A stretch of DNA of 14,138 nt from an uncultured Chryseobacterium sp. (GCF_936933875.1 NZ_CAKZIK010000006.1:1-14138), one strand, 5' to 3'. Positions 1 to 7,102 are shown, numbered from the stretch's first letter. A program made the numbers and translations. The notes: generated by a model from the sequence alone, not told the origin.

Positions 1-849
1 GCTGAAATGGCAACCGGAATTTTCGTTTCAGAAGCAGGTTCTTACCGTGCAGCGAAAGATGTTCAGGATAAAATTGATGAATTGGTTGCAACTGGAATGA
101 ACCATCAGGAAGCAGAATTGAAAGGTGTTGAAGAATTCGCGGTAGAATGCTCCATCCTGAAAGTTTATGTTTCAGATTTAACGCAGAAAACTGCTGACGA
201 AGGAATTCAGGTTTACGGAGGAATGGGCTTCTCTGAAGACGCGCCAATGGAAGCAGCTTGGAGAGATGCAAGAATCGCAAGAATCTACGAAGGAACCAAC
301 GAAATCAACCGACTTTTAGCAGTTGGAATGTTGATTAAACGTGCCATGAAAGGACAGTTAGATCTTCTTTCTCCGGCAATGGCGATTGGAAAAGAATTGA
401 TGGGAATTCCGTCGTTCGAAGTTCCGGATTATTCTGCTTTTATGTCTGAAGAAAAAGCGTTAATCGCGAACCTTAAAAAAGTATTTTTAATGGTTTCCGG
501 AGCAGCGCTACAGAAATTCATGACAGAAATCGAAAAGCAGCAGCACTTATTGTTGAACGCTTCTGAAATTCTGAACCAAATTTACATGGCAGAATCTGCA
601 ATCTTGAGAGTTGAAAAAAGTTTCGCTCCGGATTCAGTAGAAGCAGCAATGGCAAAATTAAATCTTTACAAAGCCGTTGAAGCCATCATCACTTCAGCAA
701 AAGAAGGCATCGTTTCCTTCGCAGAAGGCGACGAACAGAGAATGATGCTTTCTGGATTGAGAAGATTTACAAAATACACCAACACACCAAATGTTGTAGC
801 GTTAACCGAACAAGTGGCTAAGCATTTCGTGGAAAAAGGAACATATTAA
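1..849 (+). CDS. Acyl-CoA dehydrogenase, C-terminal part (5' end outside window)
   Basis: The frame is open from base 1, so the gene starts before the window. It encodes a flavin-dependent acyl-CoA dehydrogenase that makes the 2,3-double bond in the first step of fatty-acid beta-oxidation. The visible part holds the helical C-terminal FAD domain with GGMGFSEDAPME and then ARIARIYEGTNEINR. In this family the Glu of IYEGT is the catalytic base (codon at 289-291). About 180 residues follow the catalytic motif, an extension seen in long flavobacterial members and in mitochondrial VLCAD/ACAD9, so the full protein is probably near 600 residues. The stop is followed at once by a strong terminator, so this is the last gene of its transcript. 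Upstream beta-oxidation partners are likely but not visible. The family call is secure; chain-length preference cannot be read here. Confidence 0.93.
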   Translation, partial: AEMATGIFVSEAGSYRAAKDVQDKIDELVATGMNHQEAELKGVEEFAVECSILKVYVSDLTQKTADEGIQVYGGMGFSEDAPMEAAWRDARIARIYEGTNEINRLLAVGMLIKRAMKGQLDLLSPAMAIGKELMGIPSFEVPDYSAFMSEEKALIANLKKVFLMVSGAALQKFMTEIEKQQHLLLNASEILNQIYMAESAILRVEKSFAPDSVEAAMAKLNLYKAVEAIITSAKEGIVSFAEGDEQRMMLSGLRRFTKYTNTPNVVALTEQVAKHFVEKGTY

Positions 850-870
850 TTAATTTAATATGTGGTTTGG

Positions 871-905
871 ACGCTCCGAAATTCATTTTTCGGAGCGTTT
901 TTTTT
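871..905 (+). terminator. Rho-independent terminator after acyl-CoA dehydrogenase
   Basis: ACGCTCCGAAA (871-881) pairs perfectly with TTTCGGAGCGT (888-898) across a 6-nt loop and runs into eight T residues (898-905). It ends the acyl-CoA dehydrogenase transcript just before the next gene. Confidence 0.93.
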
Positions 906-929
906 CCTAACTTTACACAAAACAAAAAA

Positions 930-1253
930 ATGAAAATCTTAAAATTTTGTCTCATTTTAATTTCTGGTTTGGCATTTTCCCAGCAAAAACCAAAGGAAAA
1001 ACTTCCCGAAATAAAACTGGATTCGCTCAAATATAAATTGCCTGAACTGAATGCATTAAAAAAAATAGATTTTAAAAAACCTGTTGTTATAAAAGACAGT
1101 TCGCTGTATAAAATTCTGAATAAAAACCCAGAAAATCCGGAACTGTATTCGATGCTGGTGAAAAAAACGCCACTTGCAAGAACAATGTTGATTCCCAACT
1201 CGGAAAAAAAACTTTCAGAGAAGGAATTAGAGCAATTTAACATAAAAAAATAA
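930..1253 (+). CDS. Small secreted protein of unknown function (107 aa)
   Basis: I do not recognise a family. The protein begins MKILKFCLILISGLAFSQQ, a short Sec signal peptide with likely cleavage near residues 17-19, so it should be exported to the periplasm or beyond. There is no lipobox cysteine. The mature part is Lys-, Pro- and Leu-rich with no transmembrane segment: PEIKLDSLKYKLPELNALKK, then a NKNPENPELYSMLVKKTPLA region, then a charged tail EKKLSEKELEQFNIKK. I chose the ATG at 930 over the upstream in-frame ATG at 867 because 867 lies before the terminator hairpin and would bury the signal peptide. A TAACTTTA element at 908-915 could be a weak -7 promoter. The gene stands alone between a terminator and the next promoter. 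Confidence 0.75.
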   Translation: MKILKFCLILISGLAFSQQKPKEKLPEIKLDSLKYKLPELNALKKIDFKKPVVIKDSSLYKILNKNPENPELYSMLVKKTPLARTMLIPNSEKKLSEKELEQFNIKK

Positions 1254-1254
1254 A

Positions 1255-1286
1255 TTTGCGCGAAACCCCTATTTTAGGTAACTTTA
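1255..1286 (+). promoter_or_regulatory. Candidate Bacteroidota promoter for the DUF1508 gene
   Basis: TTTG at 1255-1258 (-33 element) is followed after 20 nt by TAACTTTA at 1279-1286, one mismatch from the -7 consensus TAnnTTTG. The ATG of the next gene is 20 nt downstream. The -33 element overlaps the last codon of the preceding gene, so the two genes probably have separate promoters. Confidence 0.5.
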
Positions 1287-1305
1287 GTAAGTTAAAATAT
1301 TAGAT

Positions 1306-1635
1306 ATGGGAAAGTTTGTAATCACTAAACGAATAAATGGCGATTATCAGTTTGTCCTGAAGGCCAATAATGGACAGGTCATTCTTGCAAGTCAGGGTTA
1401 TAATTTCCGTTCATCATGCGAACAGGGAATTGAATCTGTAAAAAATAATGCAGACGACGATTCACATTACGATCGCAAAATTGCTGAAAACGAAAAGCAT
1501 TTTTTCAGTCTGAAAGCCGGAAACGGCCAAATTATCGGACACAGCCAAATGTATGAAACAAAACAGGCCATGGAAACCGGCATCGATTCTGTAAAATCCA
1601 ACGCTCCCAATGCAACTGTGGAGCATGAAGAATAA
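1306..1635 (+). CDS. YegP-like DUF1508 tandem-repeat protein
   Basis: 109 residues made of two DUF1508 repeats, the fold of E. coli YegP. Repeat 1 (about 2-49) reads GKFVITKRINGDYQFVLKA, then NGQVILASQGY, then a helix with C-EQGIESVKNNA. Repeat 2 (about 62-101) has HFFSLKAGNGQIIGHSQMY, then ETKQAMETGIDSVKSNAPNA. The motif pattern (F-L-KA-NGQ-I--SQ-Y, then a helix ending in I-SVK-NA) is diagnostic of the family. There is no signal peptide, so it should be cytosolic. The biochemical role of these small proteins is not established; they are often single genes, as here. It has its own promoter candidate and its own terminator. Confidence 0.9.
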   Translation: MGKFVITKRINGDYQFVLKANNGQVILASQGYNFRSSCEQGIESVKNNADDDSHYDRKIAENEKHFFSLKAGNGQIIGHSQMYETKQAMETGIDSVKSNAPNATVEHEE

Positions 1636-1656
1636 GCGTTAAAAAAATAAATATGG

Positions 1657-1682
1657 AAAGCCTCAATTTTTTGAGGCTTTTA
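1657..1682 (+). terminator. Rho-independent terminator after DUF1508 gene
   Basis: AAAGCCTCAA (1657-1666), a TTTT loop, then TTGAGGCTTT (1671-1680) form a perfect 10-bp stem ending in a T-run. The A-tract on the 5' side would let it work weakly in the other direction. Confidence 0.88.
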
Positions 1683-1683
1683 T

Positions 1684-1691
1684 TATTTTTG
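1684..1691 (+). promoter_or_regulatory. -7 promoter element before HD hydrolase gene
   Basis: TATTTTTG matches TAnnTTTG exactly, 17 nt before the ATG at 1709. No convincing -33 TTG is visible because that position falls in the preceding terminator hairpin. The short leader suits this group. Confidence 0.4.
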
Positions 1692-1708
1692 TGTAAAATT
1701 AATTGAGG

Positions 1709-2152
1709 ATGACCAAGGAAGAACTACTCCACAAAGCCATTAAAATTGCAGATAAAGCACACAAAGGACAAACAGACAAATACGATGCGCCTTATATTGG
1801 ACATGTAATGCGGGTGTCGAACTACGGAAAAACGCTTGATGAAAAAATTGTGGGCGCTTTGCATGATGTGGTGGAAGACTGCCCAGATTACGATTTCGAT
1901 TATTTACGGGGAGAAGGTTTTCCGGAGTATATTCTTTTTGCGGTGAAATGCCTTACCAAATTTAATCCTGATGAAGATTATGAAGATTTCATCAAAAGAA
2001 CAGAGAAATCGCCACTTTCAATCGCGGTAAAGCTTAACGATCTTCGCGATAATATGGATCTGCGCCGCTTCAATAGACCTATTTCTGAAAAAGACTCAAA
2101 AAGACTCAACAAATATCTGAAAGCGTACCGCTATTTAATTGAAAAATATTAG
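1709..2152 (+). CDS. Stand-alone HD-domain phosphohydrolase, SpoT/MESH1-like
   Basis: 147 residues forming a single HD domain. The arrangement matches the hydrolase half of RelA/SpoT proteins and MESH1: PYIGH (His32), LHDVVED (His52-Asp53 metal ligands, Glu56-Asp57 acidic pair) and VKLNDLRDNMD (Asp111, the fourth metal ligand). By family these are Mn-dependent enzymes removing a 3'-pyrophosphate or phosphate, with (p)ppGpp as classic substrate and NADPH for MESH1. The substrate here is an inference. There is no synthetase, TGS or ACT domain. The start is ATG 1709, preceded by GAGG; an in-frame TTG at 1703 adds only two residues. No partner gene is evident. The HD fold is very likely; (p)ppGpp specificity is moderate. 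Confidence 0.85.
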   Translation: MTKEELLHKAIKIADKAHKGQTDKYDAPYIGHVMRVSNYGKTLDEKIVGALHDVVEDCPDYDFDYLRGEGFPEYILFAVKCLTKFNPDEDYEDFIKRTEKSPLSIAVKLNDLRDNMDLRRFNRPISEKDSKRLNKYLKAYRYLIEKY

Positions 2153-2251
2153 AAAGGAGGAGGCCTGAAGTTAGAGGAACGAAGCATGAAAATGAATCTC
2201 TCATTCTGAAAGTCTCAAGTCTGGACCCACAAACGCTCCAACTCCCACCCG
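2153..2251. other. Convergent intergenic spacer with low-complexity sequence
   Basis: This 99-nt gap lies between convergent stop codons. It has a purine-rich half (GAAAGGAGGAGGCCTGAAG) and a pyrimidine-rich half (CAACTCCCACCC). I see no gene and no U-tract hairpin. It looks like the irregular low-complexity filler common between genes in these genomes. Confidence 0.4.
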
Positions 2252-2965
2252 TTAATCCGCTCCCGGGAAATGATAATCTTTTTCTTCGGCTTTATCCAAA
2301 GTAATATTCAAAGCTAGATAAAGATAATGCAGGTTTTTATTTCCTTTCGCTTCAAATTCTCTTTGCCACAGGTATCCTGATGCAATTCCGAAATTATGGT
2401 CGATCTGATAACCAAATCCTCCATAAACGCGGTTTCTTGCGAAAGTAGGTTTCATAGGTGTTACAAAGAAAATTTCATCATAAACATTTGCGAAAACAGT
2501 TCCTGGTTTTACCTCTTTAGCATTTAAAGGAAGCGAAACATTTAACCTGTAACGAAAACGGTTTCTCTTAGAATGAACATCTGTTTGTGGCTCATAAAAC
2601 CAGCTTTGTTCTGCTCGGAAACGGTTTTCAAACTTCACAATTCCCTGCTTGAAACTGATAATATCCTGTAACCAAACTCTAAACTCTTCCTTACTTAAAG
2701 CATGATTTTTATAGTTTGCATACCTTCCTATTCCCAAAAAAGGTTTATGGTTCTTGGTTAAATTGTAACCCAAACCGCCTTTTATTTCATAATAATCCGG
2801 GTAAGAATAATCTTCGATTCCTCTTAACTGACCTTCGCCATAAAGGAAAAATTTGGGATGAAAATTATAAGTAACAGTAACCGCTGAAAAACTCGAAATG
2901 TGTTCGCTCTGCGCAAAAACAAAAAATGCAGCCAACACGAAAAAGGAAATGAATAATTTTTTCAT
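2252..2965 (-). CDS. DUF2490 family outer-membrane beta-barrel protein
   Basis: 237 residues with a Sec signal peptide (MKKLFISFFVLAAFFVFAQ, cleavage near residue 19). The rest is alternating hydrophobic and aromatic strands: FFLYGEGQLRGIEDYSYPDY, then YEIKGGLGYNL, FLGIGRYANY, FENRFRAEQSWF, NRFRYRLNVSLPL, NRVYGGFGYQI and LHYLYLALNITL. The ENRFR-EQ and RFRYRL blocks are typical of DUF2490, presumed 10-12-stranded outer-membrane barrels of unknown cargo. The gene follows the TonB receptor on the same strand after 29 nt, so read-through is likely. It also has its own TATTTTTG at 2974-2981, 8 nt before the ATG. No ligand can be assigned from sequence. Confidence 0.82.
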   Translation of the reverse strand: MKKLFISFFVLAAFFVFAQSEHISSFSAVTVTYNFHPKFFLYGEGQLRGIEDYSYPDYYEIKGGLGYNLTKNHKPFLGIGRYANYKNHALSKEEFRVWLQDIISFKQGIVKFENRFRAEQSWFYEPQTDVHSKRNRFRYRLNVSLPLNAKEVKPGTVFANVYDEIFFVTPMKPTFARNRVYGGFGYQIDHNFGIASGYLWQREFEAKGNKNLHYLYLALNITLDKAEEKDYHFPGAD

Positions 2966-2973
2966 ATTGGCTG

Positions 2974-2981
2974 CAAAAATA
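2974..2981 (-). promoter_or_regulatory. -7 element close to DUF2490 start codon
   Basis: The minus strand reads TATTTTTG, an exact TAnnTTTG, ending 8 nt before the ATG. If used, the transcript would be nearly leaderless. A TTG about 22 nt upstream lies inside the end of the receptor gene. Confidence 0.35.
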
Positions 2982-2994
2982 CGTTTTTAAATTT

Positions 2995-4794
2995 TTATAA
3001 CCCCAATTGGTAGCTAAACCCTACATGAAACCATCTTTTTGGCATTGGAACTCCAAAAGTTTCAGTATAATTTGTATTGGTAAGATTATTGATGAGAACA
3101 AAAAGCTCTAAATTATTTTGATGGAATGATAATTTTTCATCCAAAAGATTGTAACTGTAACCCGTTGCTCTTTCCTGATATCTGTATGAAAGTTCGTTGG
3201 TAAAGTTTTTTAGAAATCGGTTCTCAATTTTAGCAATAAACTGATGCTTAAGCTGATCCAGTGCGTATCTTGTGAAAGCAGATTCTGTTTTGAGTTTGTT
3301 TTCTGTAAACGTATATCCAATGGAATAAGATTTCAAAAAGCCTTCAAAATTTTGATTGATTTCAGTTTCAAAACCTTTGGTTTCTACTTTTCCGATATTT
3401 TGAGCCGCCCATTTTTCTTCTGCCGAATTTTTCACCCAATCAATCTCGTCTTCAGAATTTCTTCCGAATAAGCTTGCTTTAGCCGTTAAACCTTTTTTTA
3501 AGAAACGATATCCTAATTCATACGAAACTGCGCTTTCAGGATTTAAGTTTGCATTTCCCTGCTCAGTTCGGCTCACATAATACAAATCTGTAAAAGTAGG
3601 AACGCGGTGCACTTTTGCCACATTTCCATAGATTTTATGCTGATTGTTGAAATCATACCCAACATCAATTCCCGGATAGAAAAAATCACCGGAATTCGAG
3701 AAATTAGCCCAGGAAATCCCCGGTGAAACCTGAAGTTTATTGTCGATAAAAGAAAAATGATGTTCAAAGAAAAGCTGTGTGATAAAACGTTCTCTGTCGC
3801 CCAAATTATTGCTCACCAAAAATTCTTTTCTAAGCTCCACACCTAATCCTGTTGTTCCCAAATTTGAAGTATAACTTCCGTTAATTTCTCCGCCGACATT
3901 ATTTCCGATGTGCATATTTCTGTAGATTTCAGGTTTTTCGCGGTTGTACAAATACATATCCTGTCCTCTTCTCCAGAAAATATTCGAGTTCAAATTAAAC
4001 TTTCCAAAAGCTTGGCTGTGCATTACACTTACAACAGAGGCCTGAGTTTCTTCGTACTGTTCCGTTGCTAAAGGCGATGCATAGAAACCGTTTGCTCCGA
4101 ATTTTTTCTCAGAAAATCCTGCCTGAAACTGAATCTTTCCATTCGTAAGTTTAAACTGATTCTGATAAAAAATATTATTGATTTTATAATCGGTATTATG
4201 TCTGTAACCTTCCGAAGCACCCGAATTTACAGAGAACAAACCTGAAAATTTTTCATTGCCGAAATTGCTGCTCAAACCTAAATTATACGTTTGGTAATCT
4301 CCGCCTTCCGCAGAAATTTTCACATTTTCTTCGGAAAAAGTTTTAGTAATGATATTGATTGCAGCATAAGCTCCGTTTCCAAATCTTCTTGCAGAAGGTC
4401 CTTTCACAATTTCAATTCGCTCTACGTTGGATAAATCCACAGGAATATTTAAGGAATTATGTCCTGTTTGGGAATCGTTCATACGGATTCCGTTCAGAAA
4501 AATTAAAACCTGCTCAAAACTTCCACCACGAACAGAAACGTCGCTCTGTACACCGTTGGAACCTCTTCTTCTAATGTCCATTCCGGCATATTGCTGAAGT
4601 ATTTCATCAATGCTTTGGGACGGAGAATTCTGGATTTCCGATTTAGTAATTAAGGTAATGTTTTCGTTTACTTTTTTGTAAGGAAGGTTCAGGAATTTAC
4701 CCTGGATATGTACTTCTTCAATATTTTCAGACTCCTGTGCTGATAAAAAAATAGAAAGGCTCACAAATGCCAAGGAAAGGATCTGTTTTTTCAT
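2995..4794 (-). CDS. TonB-dependent outer-membrane receptor, BtuB-like
   Basis: 599 residues. The signal peptide MKKQILSLAFVSLSIFLSAQ is followed by a TonB-box-like ENIEEVHIQG. The plug spans about residues 47-151: SIDEILQQYAGMDIRRRG, then SDVSVRGGSFEQVLIFLNG, IRMNDSQTGHNSLNIPVD and VERIEIVKGPSARRFGNGA, ending in AAINIITK. The remainder is a 22-strand-type barrel ending in WFHVGFSYQLGL. The GGSFEQVL-LNG-R-ND-QTGH signature belongs to small Bacteroidota receptors annotated BtuB-like; there is no N-terminal carboxypeptidase-like domain and no SusD partner, so it is not a glycan-type SusC. The cargo could be a cobalamin-like or metal chelate, but no cobalamin riboswitch precedes it, so substrate stays open. 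It is first in a likely two-gene unit with the DUF2490 gene. Confidence 0.9.
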   Translation of the reverse strand: MKKQILSLAFVSLSIFLSAQESENIEEVHIQGKFLNLPYKKVNENITLITKSEIQNSPSQSIDEILQQYAGMDIRRRGSNGVQSDVSVRGGSFEQVLIFLNGIRMNDSQTGHNSLNIPVDLSNVERIEIVKGPSARRFGNGAYAAINIITKTFSEENVKISAEGGDYQTYNLGLSSNFGNEKFSGLFSVNSGASEGYRHNTDYKINNIFYQNQFKLTNGKIQFQAGFSEKKFGANGFYASPLATEQYEETQASVVSVMHSQAFGKFNLNSNIFWRRGQDMYLYNREKPEIYRNMHIGNNVGGEINGSYTSNLGTTGLGVELRKEFLVSNNLGDRERFITQLFFEHHFSFIDNKLQVSPGISWANFSNSGDFFYPGIDVGYDFNNQHKIYGNVAKVHRVPTFTDLYYVSRTEQGNANLNPESAVSYELGYRFLKKGLTAKASLFGRNSEDEIDWVKNSAEEKWAAQNIGKVETKGFETEINQNFEGFLKSYSIGYTFTENKLKTESAFTRYALDQLKHQFIAKIENRFLKNFTNELSYRYQERATGYSYNLLDEKLSFHQNNLELFVLINNLTNTNYTETFGVPMPKRWFHVGFSYQLGL

Positions 4795-4838
4795 AAAGAT
4801 AAATTTTCTTTTATTTTTTGCCGAATCTCTAATTCACT

Positions 4839-4895
4839 CAAACGTAAAAAATGTAGATTCTAAAAAGCTTTTATTAGATTAAAGCCACAAATATA
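4839..4895 (-). promoter_or_regulatory. Candidate promoter region of the TonB receptor
   Basis: Two exact TAnnTTTG elements occur on the minus strand upstream of the receptor: TATATTTG at 4895-4888 and TACGTTTG at 4846-4839. They would give leaders of about 85 or 37 nt. Neither has a clear -33 TTG at 19-20 nt. No long structured leader or B12-box is seen. Confidence 0.4.
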
Positions 4896-4942
4896 AATAA
4901 CAAATTCGTAAAAAATTTAAAGTAAACTGTTAAATACAAAAT

Positions 4943-4974
4943 AAAAAAAGATGCTCGAATGAACATCTTTTTTT
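4943..4974 (-). terminator. Bidirectional intrinsic terminator closing the ars operon side
   Basis: AAAAAAAGATG (4943-4953) pairs with CATCTTTTTTT (4964-4974) around a 10-nt loop. On the minus strand it ends in seven U residues and is the first terminator after the methyltransferase remnant, so it probably ends the ars transcript. It is symmetrical and could work on the plus strand too. Confidence 0.8.
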
Positions 4975-5125
4975 AATCTTTTTTTCAATAAATTTTATCT
5001 CATTTTCATCAAGTGTGTAACAAAATCACGGAATAATCTTCTCATAACAGTTACAATTTTTTGATAATAACAATTATATATCTTTTTTTAGTTTCGTACA
5101 AGATTTAAATCAAAAATTTTTTAAA
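4975..5125. other. AT-rich 3' region of the ars operon with a possible 16-codon ORF
   Basis: This is most of the long gap between the receptor and the methyltransferase remnant. On the minus strand, 5045-4995 reads ATG...TAA and encodes MRRLFRDFVTHLMKMR. Upstream, TTGTAC (5101-5096) and TATAAT (5078-5073) are separated by 17 nt, a sigma70-like layout unlike the usual promoter of this phylum. The terminator at 4943-4974 follows. TGTAAC (5016-5021) and GTTACA (5050-5055) form a weak inverted repeat. It may be a small RNA or peptide unit, or only decayed sequence. Confidence 0.3.
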
Positions 5126-5392
5126 TTATATTTTTACCTTTTTCTGTATCCTTTCAATAGCATTTTCAGAAATATCCAGAAGCGTCAGGTTTTCATAACC
5201 CAACTCCAAAAGTTTGTCAATTAAAAAGGAAGCATCGCCACCGATTTCTATGATTTTCGCGTCTTTGCCGATTTGATATTCAGTGAAAAATTTTAAAGAA
5301 GTTTCAGGATTTGGCTGAAACCAGCTTACTTCATTTTCTGCTTTCGTTGAAAATACTTTTTCCCAGTGTTCTTTTCTGTTGAATGTCGTCAT
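5126..5392 (-). pseudogene. Class I SAM methyltransferase remnant (N-terminal 88 aa)
   Basis: The product begins MTTFNRKEHWEKVFSTKAEN, followed by EVSWFQPNPETSL. This is the N-terminus of a methyltransferase family usually about 200 residues long and often found near metal genes. Motif I is present but altered (KIIEIGGDASFLIDKLLELG where an EIGGGDS-type loop is usual), then LTLLDIS (motif II). It stops at RIQKKVKI, before the other half of the Rossmann fold and the substrate region. Downstream DNA turns AT-rich and no other frame restores the family sequence, so the 3' half was lost rather than frameshifted. I chose the ATG at 5392 because the family starts there; a longer in-frame start at 5431 overlaps acr3. 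It lies 8 nt behind acr3 as last member of the operon and is almost surely inactive. Confidence 0.7.
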
Positions 5393-5400
5393 TTTTAAAA

Positions 5401-6465
5401 TTAATTTGAATACCATTTTTTCCGGAGCCAAAAAGCCACATTTACCAATGCAATCAAAGCCGGAACTTCCACGAGCGGACCAATTACTCCGGTAAAAGCC
5501 TGACCTGAATTAATGCCGAAAACACCAATTGCAACGGCAATCGCAAGTTCAAAATTGTTTCCTGCCGCTGTGAACGAAATTGCTGCATTTTTGGAATAAT
5601 CTGCTCCCAATTTTTTGCTCAATAAGAAACTTACCAAAAACATCAAAGCGAAATAAATCACCATTGGAATGGCGATTCGCAACACATCTAATGGAATTTG
5701 GACAATCATCTCGCCTTTCAAACTGAACATAATAACAATCGTGAAAAGCAGTGCAATCAACGTTATCGGCGATACTTTCGGAATGAAAACATTGTTGTAC
5801 CACTCATCACCTTTTAGTTTTCTTAAGAAAAATCTTGTCAGATACCCTGCAACGAAAGGAATTCCAAGATAAATGGCCACACTTTCGGCAATTTGACTGA
5901 TTGTGATGTTCACTTCCGTCCCTTTAATTCCAAAAATTGGAGGCAAAACCGTAATAAAAAACCAAGCGTAAATACTATAAAAAACAACCTGGAAAATAGA
6001 ATTCAAAGCAACCAAACCTGCAGCGTATTCTCGGTTTCCTTCGGCAAGTTCATTCCAAACGATGACCATTGCGATGCATCTTGCCAAACCAATCAATATT
6101 AAACCGATCATATATTCCGGTTTGTCATGTAGGAAAACGACGGCCAAAACAAACATCAAGATTGGACCGATAATCCAATTCATTAAAAGTGAAATTCCCA
6201 AAACTTTTGTGTTTTTGAAAACTTCAGGAAGTTCCTCGTAACGGACTTTTGTAAAAGGAGGATACATCATTAATATTAAACCAATTGCCAAAGGAATATT
6301 GGTAGTTCCGTAGGAAAATTGATTGATAAAGTTTGAAGAATCGGGAAAGAAATAGCCAATTCCGACGCCTAAAATCATTGCCAGAAAAATCCAGAGCGTG
6401 AGATTTTTATCGAGAAAAGAAAGTTTTTTTCTCTCATATATGGGGTTACAGTTGTTTGCAGACAT
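5401..6465 (-). CDS. acr3: Arsenite efflux transporter, ACR3 family
   Basis: 354 residues with about ten hydrophobic segments after a short cytosolic N-terminus. It is an inner-membrane arsenite/H+ antiporter of the bile-acid/arsenite transporter superfamily. Key residues are present: Cys130 in IGLARCIAMVIVWNELAEG and Glu306 in AGNNFELAIAVAIGVFG, which correspond to the conserved Cys129 and Glu305 required for transport in Alkaliphilus Acr3. Other family blocks are MMYPPFTKVRYEELP and the C-terminal GPLVEVPALIALV. The length is normal. Its start codon overlaps the arsC stop by one base (TAATG), implying translational coupling. It exports the arsenite made by ArsC and lowers what ArsM must handle. 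The assignment is secure. Confidence 0.97.
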   Translation of the reverse strand: MSANNCNPIYERKKLSFLDKNLTLWIFLAMILGVGIGYFFPDSSNFINQFSYGTTNIPLAIGLILMMYPPFTKVRYEELPEVFKNTKVLGISLLMNWIIGPILMFVLAVVFLHDKPEYMIGLILIGLARCIAMVIVWNELAEGNREYAAGLVALNSIFQVVFYSIYAWFFITVLPPIFGIKGTEVNITISQIAESVAIYLGIPFVAGYLTRFFLRKLKGDEWYNNVFIPKVSPITLIALLFTIVIMFSLKGEMIVQIPLDVLRIAIPMVIYFALMFLVSFLLSKKLGADYSKNAAISFTAAGNNFELAIAVAIGVFGINSGQAFTGVIGPLVEVPALIALVNVAFWLRKKWYSN

Positions 6466-7076
6466 TACTTCCTGATTTTTGAAAAAACATAATACATTTC
6501 CGAGGCAATTTCGAAGCTTCTGTCGAAATAAATTTTATCCATTTCCGGTGTTCCGTCAGACTTTTTGGGATCTTCAAATTTTATTGGAATTCTTTTTTCT
6601 GCGCCAAAAACAACCGGACAGTTTTCATCGGCAGAATCGCACGTCATAATCGCTGCAAAACCACCTTTTGGATTGAAATCATCATCAAACTTCTTTGAAA
6701 AACAAATTACAGGATGAAGATTTTCAGAAAATTTCACAGCATAAATTGGATTTTCAGTTTCAGAAAGTTTTTGAACTTGAAATCCTTGTTTGCTGAGTGT
6801 TTCTGTCACTTTAGGATACATTGCCGTAGCTTCTGTTCCGCCGGAATAGCAGAAAACATTTTTAACCCCGAAATATTCCGCCATCATTTGCGCCCAAATT
6901 TGCGACAAATGACTTCTGCGGGAATTGTGTGTACAAATGAAATTCAGATTGATATTTTCGCTGTTTTCCAGCTTAATCTGAATAAAATCTGCCAAAGGTT
7001 TCAGAATTTCTTTTCTTTCTTCCGAAACTTTGATTTCAGCGATTTTCTTAATGGAGTTTTTTAGGTTTGGAAACAT
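6465..7076 (-). CDS. arsC: Arsenate reductase, thioredoxin-coupled LMW-phosphatase type
   Basis: 203 residues. It reduces arsenate to arsenite in the cytosol. The P-loop is CTHNSRRS with nucleophile Cys48 and Arg54 (C-X5-R). The resolving cysteines are in MTCDSADENCPVV: Cys146 and Cys153 with six residues between, the same C-X6-C spacing as Cys82/Cys89 of S. aureus pI258 ArsC. This fits a three-cysteine relay reduced by thioredoxin, not the glutaredoxin-type E. coli ArsC. About 40 residues precede the usual start of the fold (helical, Lys/Glu-rich); the length is common in annotated flavobacterial members. Extra cysteines are Cys76 and Cys125. Databases often label such proteins protein-tyrosine phosphatase. 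It lies between arsM and acr3, and couples to acr3. Confidence 0.93.
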   Translation of the reverse strand: MFPNLKNSIKKIAEIKVSEERKEILKPLADFIQIKLENSENINLNFICTHNSRRSHLSQIWAQMMAEYFGVKNVFCYSGGTEATAMYPKVTETLSKQGFQVQKLSETENPIYAVKFSENLHPVICFSKKFDDDFNPKGGFAAIMTCDSADENCPVVFGAEKRIPIKFEDPKKSDGTPEMDKIYFDRSFEIASEMYYVFSKIRK

Positions 7077-7102
7077 CGTTTTTTACTTTTTAAATATTGA
7101 AA

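Noticed and set aside
867..929. Upstream start for the secreted protein
   Set aside because: It lies before and through the terminator and would place the signal peptide internally.
818..1243. Minus-strand 141-aa ORF
   Set aside because: It runs antisense to the secreted protein gene, crosses the terminator hairpin and has a Phe/Ser-rich shadow composition.
4795..4942. Cobalamin riboswitch upstream of the BtuB-like receptor
   Set aside because: The leader is at most about 85 nt before the promoter candidate and no B12-box or multi-helix fold is visible.
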